Positions 24,922 through 33,704 of a DNA stretch of 46,222 nucleotides are shown in pieces. A model generated the notes under the pieces. The model did no database searches. It was not told the origin of the DNA and saw only the letters and a program-made list of their open reading frames with translations. Where the stretch lies: contig JAFRHL010000020.1 of the NCBI GenBank assembly GCA_017433295.1, positions 1 through 46,222 on the forward strand, given 5' to 3'. The position numbers and the translations under genes were made by a program. Positions within the stretch are counted from its first letter, which is position 1; every line of letters begins with the position of its first letter. Source of the DNA: Eubacterium sp. GTDB taxonomy: Bacteria > Bacillota > Clostridia > Lachnospirales > Lachnospiraceae.

Positions 24922-26061
24922 TTAAAGACTTTGCAACAGTATACCCAGATAAAAGAAGAAATCGGTTCTGGCAATACCTCTGGCTGCAACAACAGGGTAT
25001 TGCCTGTATTTTGTATTATTGATCATAACTGTGACTGTACCGATCCTGTCGTTTTTATATACCGGAGCGGTTATGGTATCCGGAATATCTGTTTTGATGC
25101 TGACATGATCCTCTGGTGAAAGAAGCATCTGTATTGATTCATGGCCTTTTACAGGGCAGTTATTTTTTTGCCCGCAGTTTACAGCTATGGTACCGGGTAT
25201 CTCTTTGTTTAATACGATTTTCTGAAGAGAGTAATTCTTTGTTCCGTAATTCATGAGCTGTTTCGTATCCTCCCATTTCCAGGACCGGTTGGGCGGCCAT
25301 CCGGAGCCCAGTACAACGGATATAAGATAATGCTCTTTTTTTTCCACGGCTCCTACAAAACAGTAGCCTGCTTTGGAGGTAAACCCGGTTTTAACACCGA
25401 TAGAATCAGGATAAAGATCAAGAAAGCGATCTTTATTATTGAGGGAATAGCAGCGCTTATGTTTCAGATCTTTTATAGTATATTCACGTTCTTTTATTAT
25501 GGAACGGAATTTCCTGTTTTCCAGAGCGCGGCATGTTATTAAAGCAAGGTCATAACATGTGGTGTAATGATCATCGCTGTCCAGACCGTTTGGGGTTTGG
25601 AAGGATGTCCGGAAGCATCCGTAATCCCTTGCTTCATTGGTCATGTCAATACAAAACTGTTCGACGGATCCGCTGACATGTTCGGCTATTGCGATAGCCG
25701 CATCATTATCTGATTCCAGCATCAGGGCGTAAAGCAGGTCCGACAGGAGGAACCGGCTGCCGGCAGGCGCTCCCAGGCGAACTTTGGGAGCTGATGCCGC
25801 CTTATCTGAAATTGTTACAATATCAGTCAGCCTTCCATGTTCCAGAGTGTATAGGCAGGTCATGATTTTTGTAGTGCTGGCCATGGGAAGTCTTTCTGTT
25901 TCGTTTTTTCCATATAGTATCCGCTGGGTCGAGCCGTCCATTAAAACGGCTGCTCTGGCATGAATGGGAATATCTTTTGTCTGTGCCCTGCTTACAGGGG
26001 CACAGGACAGCATAAATATGGACATCAGAAAGGATAACAAAATTAAAGTATGTTTTTTCAT
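24922..26061 (-). CDS. D-alanyl-D-alanine carboxypeptidase (PBP5/DacF family)
   Basis: A secreted, membrane-attached enzyme that trims the terminal D-Ala from peptidoglycan stem peptides. It has an N-terminal signal peptide (KKHTLILLSFLMSIFMLSCA, with a likely cleavage after SRA) and the three serine-peptidase motifs: SxxK in ASTTKIM (S62, K65), SDN (117-119) and KTG (224-226). The C-terminal beta domain ends in a hydrophobic segment, DFFFYLGILLQSL, that may act as the membrane anchor. At 379 residues it fits the family. No strong ribosome site precedes the ATG, which is unusual here. It is convergent with glgA and divergent from the GtrB-like gene. Confidence 0.93.
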   Translation of the reverse strand: MKKHTLILLSFLMSIFMLSCAPVSRAQTKDIPIHARAAVLMDGSTQRILYGKNETERLPMASTTKIMTCLYTLEHGRLTDIVTISDKAASAPKVRLGAPAGSRFLLSDLLYALMLESDNDAAIAIAEHVSGSVEQFCIDMTNEARDYGCFRTSFQTPNGLDSDDHYTTCYDLALITCRALENRKFRSIIKEREYTIKDLKHKRCYSLNNKDRFLDLYPDSIGVKTGFTSKAGYCFVGAVEKKEHYLISVVLGSGWPPNRSWKWEDTKQLMNYGTKNYSLQKIVLNKEIPGTIAVNCGQKNNCPVKGHESIQMLLSPEDHVSIKTDIPDTITAPVYKNDRIGTVTVMINNTKYRQYPVVAARGIARTDFFFYLGILLQSL

Positions 26062-26144
26062 AATAATATATTTTTTTCTATATAATTATGTTAAGAATCC
26101 GGAGGATATGATTGATAAGTAAGAAGAGTTAAGGAGGTTCCCCA

Positions 26145-27065
26145 GTGTCATTATTATCGGTTGTTTTGCCAACTTATAATGAAGAATCAATTCTCTTAAA
26201 AACAATACTGATGTTAAAAAATCATCTGGAAAATGAAAATATTAATTATCAGCTTATCTTTGTGGATGACGGCTCTTTGGATGGAAGCTGGAATCTGATC
26301 CTTCATGCTTCCGGCGAAGACCCTCATATTTCCGGCATACATTTTTCAAGAAATTTCGGTAAGGAGGCAGCGGTATTTGCCGGACTTGCCCACGCAAAAG
26401 GAGACTGCTGTGCTGTTATGGACTGTGACCTGCAGCATCCTCCCGCGACCCTGATACAGATGTTCCGCTTATGGGAACAGGGCTATGAAGTCGTCGAGGG
26501 AGTGAAACGGAACCGGGGAAAAGAAAGTGTCATACACCGTGCCAGCGCAGTTTTATTTTATAAAATAATGTCCAAAGCCACAAAAATGGATATGTCGGCA
26601 GCATCTGATTTTAAGCTGCTGGATAAGAAAGCGGTGGGCCAGCTGCTTAATATGCCGGAACATAATACTTTTTTCAGAGCTATGTCTTCCTGGATCGGCT
26701 TTAAGACAATAAGGGTGGAATATGATGTCAGAGAAAGGGAAAGCGGCAGATCAAAATGGTCAACCAGGTCTCTGATACATTATGCGGTAACAAATATTGC
26801 TGCTTATTCTTCTCTTCCCATGCAGTTTGTAACGGGAGCAGGTGTTTTTTCATTTCTTCTGTCATTGGTTCTGGGGGCTCAGACACTGATCAGGTACTGT
26901 CGAGGTCATGCAGTAGAGGGATTTACGACCGTCATTCTTCTGATTCTTCTTTTGGGCAGTATTATTATGATCAGTCTGGGAATCATCGGCTACTATATTG
27001 CTCAGATCTATGAAGAAATCAAGGCGAGACCCAGATATATTATTTCAAAAACAACAGGACTTTGA
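26145..27065 (+). CDS. Polyprenyl-phosphate glycosyltransferase (GtrB/DPM1-like GT2)
   Basis: A family 2 glycosyltransferase that loads a sugar onto undecaprenyl phosphate at the inner membrane face. The N-terminal catalytic domain has SVVLPTYNEES, FVDDGSLDGSW, ISGIHFSRNFGKEAAVFAGLAHAKGD and MDCDLQHPP. Two C-terminal membrane segments (FVTGAGVFSFLLSLVLGAQTLIRY and FTTVILLILLLGSIIMISLGIIGYYIAQIYEE) complete the GtrB layout over 306 residues. It starts with GTG behind AAGGAGG. The GtrA-like gene follows 27 bases later, and the pair probably supplies a lipid-linked sugar for modification of an extracytoplasmic polymer, perhaps the one made by the 6681-18721 cluster. Confidence 0.92.
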   Translation: MSLLSVVLPTYNEESILLKTILMLKNHLENENINYQLIFVDDGSLDGSWNLILHASGEDPHISGIHFSRNFGKEAAVFAGLAHAKGDCCAVMDCDLQHPPATLIQMFRLWEQGYEVVEGVKRNRGKESVIHRASAVLFYKIMSKATKMDMSAASDFKLLDKKAVGQLLNMPEHNTFFRAMSSWIGFKTIRVEYDVRERESGRSKWSTRSLIHYAVTNIAAYSSLPMQFVTGAGVFSFLLSLVLGAQTLIRYCRGHAVEGFTTVILLILLLGSIIMISLGIIGYYIAQIYEEIKARPRYIISKTTGL

Positions 27066-27092
27066 GTCAGAAGAAGGAGACAAGCCACAGCT

Positions 27093-27497
27093 ATGAAGAT
27101 TATAAAAAAGATAATTGATAATGCCGTATTCCGCTATCTTTTTTTCGGAGGACTTGCCACTCTGGTTAATCTGGGAGTCTATTATTTGTTCCGGTTGCTG
27201 TTTTATCTGGATATAGTAACAAGCAATATTATCTCAGTATCAGCAGCCATCGTGTTTGCCTATTTTACGAATGCCTTTTTTGTTTTCGAAACAAAGGCAC
27301 AGGGTTATAAAGAGTATTCAAAAGAATTTGTAAAATTTGTGGGGGTCCGGCTGTCGACCATGGTAATTGAGGTTGGAGGAGTATGGTTTATGGCTGAGGT
27401 CGTACATATTGATGATAAGATAGGTAAGATTCTGATACAATTTATTGTCATTGTATTGAATTATATATTTAGTAAATTTCTTGTATTTACTAAATGA
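27093..27497 (+). CDS. GtrA-like membrane protein (putative lipid-linked sugar flippase)
   Basis: A 134-residue, four-helix membrane protein of the GtrA family, thought to help move undecaprenyl-phosphate sugars across the membrane. FRYLFFGGLATLVNLGVYYLF is the family opening, and the last helix ends in VLNYIFSKFLVF, the typical GtrA C-terminus. It is directly downstream of the GtrB-like transferase with an AGAAGGAGA ribosome site, and the two form a two-gene unit. Confidence 0.92.
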   Translation: MKIIKKIIDNAVFRYLFFGGLATLVNLGVYYLFRLLFYLDIVTSNIISVSAAIVFAYFTNAFFVFETKAQGYKEYSKEFVKFVGVRLSTMVIEVGGVWFMAEVVHIDDKIGKILIQFIVIVLNYIFSKFLVFTK

Positions 27498-27629
27498 GAG
27501 ACAGGACTTTACGATTTTTCTGGAAATGTTAAATAGTTGTTACAAATGGTAATATTTCCGTCACATTCTCCATGTATTATTGATATATAACTTTAAAGAA
27601 TTGTAATATTAATATATGGAGGTTTTCAC

Positions 27630-28310
27630 ATGAAGATTCATTGCAGGAAGAGCAGACTTATCATGACACTGTTGATCTTATCATTGAGCCTGTTTACCCG
27701 GTTGCCTTCATGCGCAGAGGAGACGCAGGATCAGAATCCGAAAACAGGGCAGACATCAGAAGCGGCGGATACTGTGGTGAAGGCTTCGGTAAAAATAAAA
27801 CAGAGAAGGATATCCCTGAAAAAGGGCCGGTCAAAAATCCTCAGGGTGACAAAACGGAATGCCGGTTCCAAAAGGATCGTCTGGAAATCCAGTAATAAGA
27901 AGGTCGCAAGGGTTTCCCAGACCGGAATGGTTACAGGAAAAGATGGCGGAGATGCTGTTGTCACAGCCAGAGTTCAGGGAACGGATGTGGAGTCCGCCTG
28001 TAAGGTAGAGGTGGTAAATTACAGGATCATGAGGATGCGGACTACCGGATATTGCAATTGCCGCAGATGTGCAGGCAGATGGGCCGGTCATCCTACTGCC
28101 AGCGGGCGTATGCCAAGGGCCAATCATACGATTGCCGTTGACCCGCATCTTATTAAACTGGGGACAAAGGTTCAGATAGGAAATGTCATATATACAGCAG
28201 AAGATACGGGAGGAGCCATTAAGGGTCACCGGATCGATGTGTATTACCGTTCCCACAGAAGGGCCAGCAGACATGGTGTAAAGTATCAGCTGGTAAAGGT
28301 ATTCTACTGA
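27630..28310 (+). CDS. Secreted Ig-like (Big_2) plus 3D-domain protein
   Basis: A 226-residue exported protein. A signal peptide (LIMTLLILSLSLFTRLPSCA) precedes a Big_2-type bacterial immunoglobulin-like domain at about residues 55-130 (ISLKKGRSKILRVT, IVWKSSNKKVARVSQTGMVTGK). This leads into a 3D domain at about residues 140-226 (TGYCNCRRCAGRW, HTIAVDPHLIKLGTKVQIG, AEDTGGAIKGHRIDVYY). 3D domains are named for three conserved Asp residues and occur in lytic transglycosylases and resuscitation factors that cut peptidoglycan. The Asp in VDP, EDTGG and IDVYY are all present. A strong GGAGG precedes the ATG. Confidence 0.88.
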   Translation: MKIHCRKSRLIMTLLILSLSLFTRLPSCAEETQDQNPKTGQTSEAADTVVKASVKIKQRRISLKKGRSKILRVTKRNAGSKRIVWKSSNKKVARVSQTGMVTGKDGGDAVVTARVQGTDVESACKVEVVNYRIMRMRTTGYCNCRRCAGRWAGHPTASGRMPRANHTIAVDPHLIKLGTKVQIGNVIYTAEDTGGAIKGHRIDVYYRSHRRASRHGVKYQLVKVFY

Positions 28311-28344
28311 CCGGTATCTGGTGAGCATCTGGAGAGGATAGTAT

Positions 28345-28944
28345 ATGGATCAGGAGAAAAGACAATATATCATTCTCTGGATTTCGAGTGTGACAGGCAA
28401 TACGAAAAGTATTGCCTGTGTTCTTATTGAAAGACTTCTTGCCATGGGTTATACTCCCGTGATACGGACTTCCGGAGCAGCTTTGAGCCAGGAGCTCATC
28501 GGAAAATACCAGCTGTCTGAGTTGTCCGGGACGGAGATGGAAAAGTATCCCGGACTGCCGGTGATTCTGTGTTTCTGGTGCCGGAGAGCGGGAATGGATG
28601 ACCGGAGTCTGGAGTTCCTTGCTAAGCTGCATGGCAGAGATATACTGGTATTTGGTACCATGGGAAGTTTGCCGGAAAGCGATTATGGAAAGAGTGTATA
28701 CCGGTTTGTTGAGGAAAAGGTCGGCGAACATAACAATCTGATAGGAGTATTTCTATGCAGAGGCCGGATTGACATAAAAAGGACAGAAAGAAGAAGGAGG
28801 ATGCCGAAGACCCATCGTCATTATCTGGACGACAAGGCTTATCAGAGACATTTATCTTCCAGAAGCCATCCGGATGAAGAAGACAGAAAGAAGGCTGTCG
28901 CTTTCCTGGAAGAACATATAGACCGGTTTGGTCCGTCCATATAA
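28345..28944 (+). CDS. Flavodoxin-like protein
   Basis: A 199-residue cytoplasmic flavodoxin-fold protein expected to bind FMN. The phosphate-binding loop reads WISSVTGNTKSIA near the N-terminus, with GTMGSLPESDYGKSV further on, in the pattern of the flavodoxin-like family found as stand-alone genes in anaerobic Firmicutes. The C-terminal 50 residues are highly basic (IDIKRTERRRRMPKTHRHYLDDKAYQRH), as in many of these proteins. It begins 34 bases after the 3D-domain gene behind GGAGAGGA, so the two may be co-transcribed. The electron donor and acceptor cannot be told. Confidence 0.82.
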   Translation: MDQEKRQYIILWISSVTGNTKSIACVLIERLLAMGYTPVIRTSGAALSQELIGKYQLSELSGTEMEKYPGLPVILCFWCRRAGMDDRSLEFLAKLHGRDILVFGTMGSLPESDYGKSVYRFVEEKVGEHNNLIGVFLCRGRIDIKRTERRRRMPKTHRHYLDDKAYQRHLSSRSHPDEEDRKKAVAFLEEHIDRFGPSI

Positions 28945-28949
28945 AAATG

Positions 28950-28976
28950 GGGGAAACACCTCAGGTGTTTCCCCAT
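28950..28976 (-). terminator. Shared terminator between flavodoxin-like gene and feoB
   Basis: A near-perfect hairpin, GGGGAAACACC/GGTGTTTCCCC. Read on the minus strand it is followed by CATTTTTATA, a usable U-tract for the feoAB transcript. On the plus strand the tail is ATCATGAAG, so the stronger assignment is to feoAB. Confidence 0.75.
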
Positions 28977-29081
28977 CATGAAGAGAGAAAAGTATGAAAA
29001 AATCTTAAACTCAAAACAAATTGTCTTTGCTTTGATGAGGTTAGTATACTCTGAATTTGTGTCCATTCTGTCAACACTTTC

Positions 29082-31442
29082 TCACAAAATTCTGAAGAAT
29101 TTCATAAGAAAATTAAGAAAAACACAAAAAATTATTCCGCAGGAGGTTGGGATCAGGGCTGCCAGAGCAGTCCATTTGAGACTTCCTGTTTCTTTTTTTA
29201 TTGTCAGCAGGGTCGTGGAGCATGGCCAGTGCATCAGCATAAAAATCAGCATACAAAGAGCTGTGCCGGCAGTCCAGCCATTTGCCAGGAAGATGGTGTG
29301 CATTTCTTCCAGACTGACTGAAGCTGACAGGGCGGTCCGGGACAAATAGATCATGACCATAACAGGCAGGATGGTTTCGTTTGCGGGAAAGCCCAGGAGG
29401 AATGCGGCAAGGATGATTCCATCGAGGCCCATCATACGCCCCAGGGGATCTAAAAACCCGGAAATAAGCCTTAGCAGCGATTCTCCATCTATTGAAATAT
29501 TAGCCAGCAGCCATAGTATCATGCCGGTAGGAGCGGCAACGCACACTGCTCTTCCCAGGACAAACAATGTTCGGTCAAAAACAGAGCGTATGATCACCTT
29601 GCGTATCTGAGGCCGCCTGTAAGGCGGAAGCTCAAGGGTGAAAGAGGAGGGTATCCCCTTCAAAAGGGTGCAGGACAAGAGCTTTGTTATGAAAAAAGTC
29701 ATGAATATTCCCGACAGGATCACTCCCGTCATCATCAGCGAGGTGACAGCCGAAGATTTCCATCCGGAAAAGCAGCCTGCGAAAAACATGGTTATGATAG
29801 AAATCAGAGCGGGAAAACGACCGTTACAGGGCATAAAGCTATTGGTTAACACCGCCAGGAGCCGCTCTCTCGGTGAATCTATGATCCTGCACCCGGTAAC
29901 ACCCACCGCATTGCAGCCGATCCCCATGGCCATGGAAAGGCACTGCTTTCCGCAGGCGTTGCATTTTTGAAATGGTTTGTCAAGATTATATGCGATCCTG
30001 GGGAGAAAACCCGCATCCTCCAGTATTGTAAAAAGAGGGAAGAAAATGGCCATGGGGGGAAGCATAACAGAAATAACCCAGGCAAGTTCCTGGTATAATC
30101 CCTGTATAAGGAGGCTGTTAAGCCATGGGGGCGTATGAAGGCTGTACAGAGCGGATGCCAGCAGCTTTTGGATAGAATACAGGCCTTTCGCCAGCAGCCT
30201 GGAAGGATAATTGGCTCCGGCGACTGTTAGCCAGAACAAGCCGCTCATCATAAGGATCATCAGGGGGATGGCGGTATATCTGCCGGTGATGATTCTGTCC
30301 AGCTTCAGATCCGGGTCATGATATCCTTTTTTTTCAAAGGAAAGGACGCCTTTACATATTTTTTCGGATTGACTGACTAAAGAGGCGGAAATACTGTCAT
30401 CCCATATGTCCGGAGGGATGCTTTCCCTGGTCAGATAGTGGTCTGCCATGGATAGTCCTTCTATAATTTCGGGATCACCCAGCGGATGCCAGCCGGTTTT
30501 TGCATCCAGATGTCCGGAGAGAGACGGATTTCTTTCCAGAAGTTTGAGACACAGCCATCTCTCGTTAAGAATCTTTACTTTTGAATCTGATAAAGCTGAC
30601 GCAGCCTGTTGTTTTTCTGCCAGCAAAGGCTCAAGCATGGAAACTGCCTGCTCAATTTTAGGAGCATAGTGAACTTTCACGGGACGAGCTGTATGTTTCC
30701 CTGATAATACCTGGTCCAGTGCATTCAGCAAAGGGGTGAGAGATTCTTTTTTTCTCGCATTTGTTCCCACTACCGGTACTCCCAGCCTGCGGGAAAGGAC
30801 GGCCAGATCTATATGGATCTTTTTTCTCCTTGCTTCATCCATAAGATTTATGCAGACAATGACCGAGGGGGTGATTTCCAGGATCTGCAGGACCAGGTTC
30901 ATATTTCTTTCGAGACAGGTCGCATCACATACCACGATTACCGCATCAGGCTGTCCAAAGCAGATAAAATCTCTGGCAACTTCTTCTTCAGCAGAATGTG
31001 TCATCAGGGAATAGGTTCCCGGAATATCCACCAGGGTGCAGGAATGACCGGGAGTCCGGCAGAGGCCTCTGCTTAAGGCAACAGTTTTTCCGGGCCAGTT
31101 GCCGGTATGCTGCTTCATGCCGGTCAGTGCATTGAAAATAGTACTCTTACCGACATTGGGATTGCCTGCCAGGGCAACAGTTTTTCTTACAGGCATTTCC
31201 GGTTTATCTGTATTCTCTATGATAACTTGCTGACAGTCTTTTTTTCTTAAGGCTATCACTGCCCCTCTTATGAGAAACGCGCCGGGATCCCCGAAAGGGC
31301 TTCTGCCTACACACTCGACTTTTGTTCCCGGGGTCAGTCCCAGATCCATAAGACGCCTTCGCATATCCCTTTGAGAAAGCAATGCTTTCACAGTTGCATG
31401 CTGTCCGGGCTTTATATCATAAAGACACTGCGCAGATTCCAT
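29082..31442 (-). CDS. feoB: Ferrous iron transporter, FeoA-FeoB fusion
   Basis: An inner-membrane Fe2+ uptake protein of 786 residues. Residues 1-80 are a fused FeoA-like SH3 domain (DMRRRLMDLGLTPGTKVECVGRSPFGDPGAFLIRG). Residues 88-250 are the G domain with GNPNVGKST (93-101), DIPGTYSL from D139, and NLMD (199-202). The rest holds FeoB gate regions (PMAIFFPLFTILEDAGFLPRIAY, GIGCNAVGVTGCRI, GFPANETILP) and about eight to ten membrane segments. The fusion removes the need for a separate feoA. It is a single-gene unit with its own downstream terminator, divergent from the GH13 gene. Confidence 0.96.
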   Translation of the reverse strand: MESAQCLYDIKPGQHATVKALLSQRDMRRRLMDLGLTPGTKVECVGRSPFGDPGAFLIRGAVIALRKKDCQQVIIENTDKPEMPVRKTVALAGNPNVGKSTIFNALTGMKQHTGNWPGKTVALSRGLCRTPGHSCTLVDIPGTYSLMTHSAEEEVARDFICFGQPDAVIVVCDATCLERNMNLVLQILEITPSVIVCINLMDEARRKKIHIDLAVLSRRLGVPVVGTNARKKESLTPLLNALDQVLSGKHTARPVKVHYAPKIEQAVSMLEPLLAEKQQAASALSDSKVKILNERWLCLKLLERNPSLSGHLDAKTGWHPLGDPEIIEGLSMADHYLTRESIPPDIWDDSISASLVSQSEKICKGVLSFEKKGYHDPDLKLDRIITGRYTAIPLMILMMSGLFWLTVAGANYPSRLLAKGLYSIQKLLASALYSLHTPPWLNSLLIQGLYQELAWVISVMLPPMAIFFPLFTILEDAGFLPRIAYNLDKPFQKCNACGKQCLSMAMGIGCNAVGVTGCRIIDSPRERLLAVLTNSFMPCNGRFPALISIITMFFAGCFSGWKSSAVTSLMMTGVILSGIFMTFFITKLLSCTLLKGIPSSFTLELPPYRRPQIRKVIIRSVFDRTLFVLGRAVCVAAPTGMILWLLANISIDGESLLRLISGFLDPLGRMMGLDGIILAAFLLGFPANETILPVMVMIYLSRTALSASVSLEEMHTIFLANGWTAGTALCMLIFMLMHWPCSTTLLTIKKETGSLKWTALAALIPTSCGIIFCVFLNFLMKFFRIL

Positions 31443-31515
31443 TTTTGATGTCCTCCATTAGAGTTACCTGATATATGATATGCGGAGCCTGAAAAACGGA
31501 CACAGAAAAAATAAG

Positions 31516-31544
31516 TTGTATTCGGGGCCGAATTGATATATCAT
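31516..31544 (+). promoter_or_regulatory. Possible promoter of the GH13 gene
   Basis: TTGTAT and TATCAT are separated by 17 bases, 27 bases before the start codon. The -10 overlaps a perfect ten-base palindrome, TGATATATCA (31534-31543). The hexamers are weak, so this is tentative. Confidence 0.35.
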
Positions 31545-31570
31545 ATTAGCAGAAAAGGAGATAGTAAACA

Positions 31571-33679
31571 ATGAGGGAATTAAAGAATCTTTCCTTGTCT
31601 GAAAAGCTGCAGCTGCATATTTATCATACCAAGCCTGTGTTGAACCGGCAGGCCCTTTTTACGGATGGGAGCCCTAATTTTGTTGATCCCATGGAACCGG
31701 AACCGGGAGATGAGGTGAGGCTCCGTATCCGTACAGCCAGAGATAATGTGGAACATGTCTATGTCTGTCTTAACGGTGAACGCCGGGAAATGTCTGTGAC
31801 CCGTCAAACGGAATTATTCGATTTTTATGAAACGACCTGTGTAGTAGGCAGTGAACCGGTGGATTATTATTACGAAGTAACCACCGGCGGGATGCGCTGT
31901 TATTTTAATAATAAAGGTCCGAACCGTATTCTGGAACCCTTTTTTAATTTTCGGCTGACTCCGGGTTTTTCCACGCCGGACTGGGCCAAGGGTGCTGTAA
32001 TGTACCAGATATTTGTAGATCGTTTTGCCAACGGGGATCCGTCCAATGATGTTCTGGACCATGAGTATGTTTATATTAATGAACATGTTTCCAGGGTGAC
32101 AGACTGGGATAAATATCCTGCTGCAATGGGGGTCCGGGAGTTTTATGGAGGAGATCTCCCCGGAATCCTTGAACATCTGGATTATCTGAAGGATCTCGGA
32201 GTGGACGCCCTGTATCTTAATCCGATCTTTGTCTCACCCTCCAACCATAAGTATGATATCCAGGATTATGACTATATTGATCCCCATTTTACCAGGATAC
32301 CAATGGATGAAGGAGAACTCTTGCCGGAATGGGCTTCGGATAACACCCATGCCGGCAGATATATTACCAGGGTGACTGATTACAGGAACCTTGAAGCCAG
32401 CAATGCCTTTTTTGCCGATTTTGTGGGGGAAGTACACAAAAGAGGGATGAAAGTGATCCTCGATGGTGTTTTTAATCATTGCGGTTCATTTAATAAATGG
32501 ATGGATGCCGAAAGGATCTACGAAAACCAGTATGGTTATGAGAAAGGTGCTTTTGTAGATGCCAACAGCCCTTACCGCGATTATTTTAAGTTTTATAACA
32601 ATGATGCCTGGCCTTATAATGGAGAGTATGATGGCTGGTGGGGACATAAAACTCTTCCCAAGCTCAATTATGAAGGATCCGGCCGGCTTTACGATTACAT
32701 TCTTCAAATCGGGCGCAAATGGGTTTCGCCGCCTTATAATGTTGACGGCTGGAGACTGGATGTGGCCGCGGATCTGGGACAGTCCCCGGAGATGAACCAC
32801 AGATTCTGGAAAGATTTCAGAAAGGCAGTAAAAGAAGCAAATCCTGATGCCATTATTCTGGCTGAGCACTATGGAGATCCCGGGGACTGGCTTGCCGGTG
32901 ACCAGTGGGATACCGTCATGAACTATAATGCTTTTATGGAACCGGTTACCTGGTTTCTGACCGGCATGGAAAAACACAGTGATGAACGAAGAGGCGACCT
33001 GCTGGGTAATATCCAGGCGTTTGAGGACGCCATGGTCTATCATATGTCCAGAATGCAGTACCCTTCCCTGCTGGTTGCCATGAATGAGCTTTCCAATCAT
33101 GATCATTCCAGGTTTCTGACCAGAACAAACCAGATCGTGGGGAGAACTGCCACCCTGGGTCCGGAGGCTGCCGATGAAGGTGTTAACAAAGCGATCATGA
33201 GGGCAGCAGTTATGATCCAGATGACCTGGCCCGGGGCACCGACCATCTATTACGGAGATGAAGCAGGGGTTACCGGCTGGACTGACCCGGATAACCGCAG
33301 AACCTATCCCTGGGGACACGAAGATCATGAGATGATTCGCTTTCACAAGGATATGATCAGGCTCCACAAGAATCACGAGGCTTTGATGGAGGGATCTCTT
33401 AAATATATGCAGGGTGCTTATAAGGTACTTTGCTTCGGACGTTTTACAGAACATGAAAAGATGATCATCCTGATTAATGCCGGATTTGATGCAGCCCGGA
33501 TGTCGGTTTCTGTCTGGGAGGCAGGTGTGACAGATGATGAATATATGGAGAGGATCCTTATCAGCGAAGAGCATGGCTATAATATGGAACCGAAATATTA
33601 TAAGGCCGACGGAGGAGTCCTTGAGATCACGCTTCCCAGGCTGTCCGCCATGTTGCTGAAGGCTGTAAAGAACCGGTAA
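31571..33679 (+). CDS. GH13 alpha-glucan hydrolase (neopullulanase/maltogenic amylase type)
   Basis: A 702-residue cytoplasmic enzyme (no signal peptide) that hydrolyses alpha-glucosidic bonds in malto-oligosaccharides, pullulan or cyclodextrins. An N-terminal beta-sandwich of about 130 residues precedes the barrel, which opens with GAVMYQIFVDRFANGD. Catalytic residues are visible: nucleophile D397 in VDGWRLDVA, acid/base E432 in ILAEHYGD, and D511 in SNHDHSR. DGVFNHCG and YYGDEAGVTGWTDPDNRRTYPW are further family marks. The ribosome site AAGGAG is clear. With glgA in the same window, a role in intracellular glucan turnover is plausible. Confidence 0.92.
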   Translation: MRELKNLSLSEKLQLHIYHTKPVLNRQALFTDGSPNFVDPMEPEPGDEVRLRIRTARDNVEHVYVCLNGERREMSVTRQTELFDFYETTCVVGSEPVDYYYEVTTGGMRCYFNNKGPNRILEPFFNFRLTPGFSTPDWAKGAVMYQIFVDRFANGDPSNDVLDHEYVYINEHVSRVTDWDKYPAAMGVREFYGGDLPGILEHLDYLKDLGVDALYLNPIFVSPSNHKYDIQDYDYIDPHFTRIPMDEGELLPEWASDNTHAGRYITRVTDYRNLEASNAFFADFVGEVHKRGMKVILDGVFNHCGSFNKWMDAERIYENQYGYEKGAFVDANSPYRDYFKFYNNDAWPYNGEYDGWWGHKTLPKLNYEGSGRLYDYILQIGRKWVSPPYNVDGWRLDVAADLGQSPEMNHRFWKDFRKAVKEANPDAIILAEHYGDPGDWLAGDQWDTVMNYNAFMEPVTWFLTGMEKHSDERRGDLLGNIQAFEDAMVYHMSRMQYPSLLVAMNELSNHDHSRFLTRTNQIVGRTATLGPEAADEGVNKAIMRAAVMIQMTWPGAPTIYYGDEAGVTGWTDPDNRRTYPWGHEDHEMIRFHKDMIRLHKNHEALMEGSLKYMQGAYKVLCFGRFTEHEKMIILINAGFDAARMSVSVWEAGVTDDEYMERILISEEHGYNMEPKYYKADGGVLEITLPRLSAMLLKAVKNR

Positions 33680-33704
33680 TATTTACCCTGCGGAGATGGT
33701 GTTT

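Noticed and set aside
26001-26061. Lipoprotein signal (MLSC) in the D,D-carboxypeptidase
   Set aside because: The residue before LSC is Met and the lipobox is poor; a normal signal peptidase site after SRA is more likely.
32486-33574. 362-codon open frame antisense to the GH13 gene
   Set aside because: It is a shadow of a well-supported enzyme with intact catalytic residues, has no ribosome site, and its protein matches nothing recognisable.
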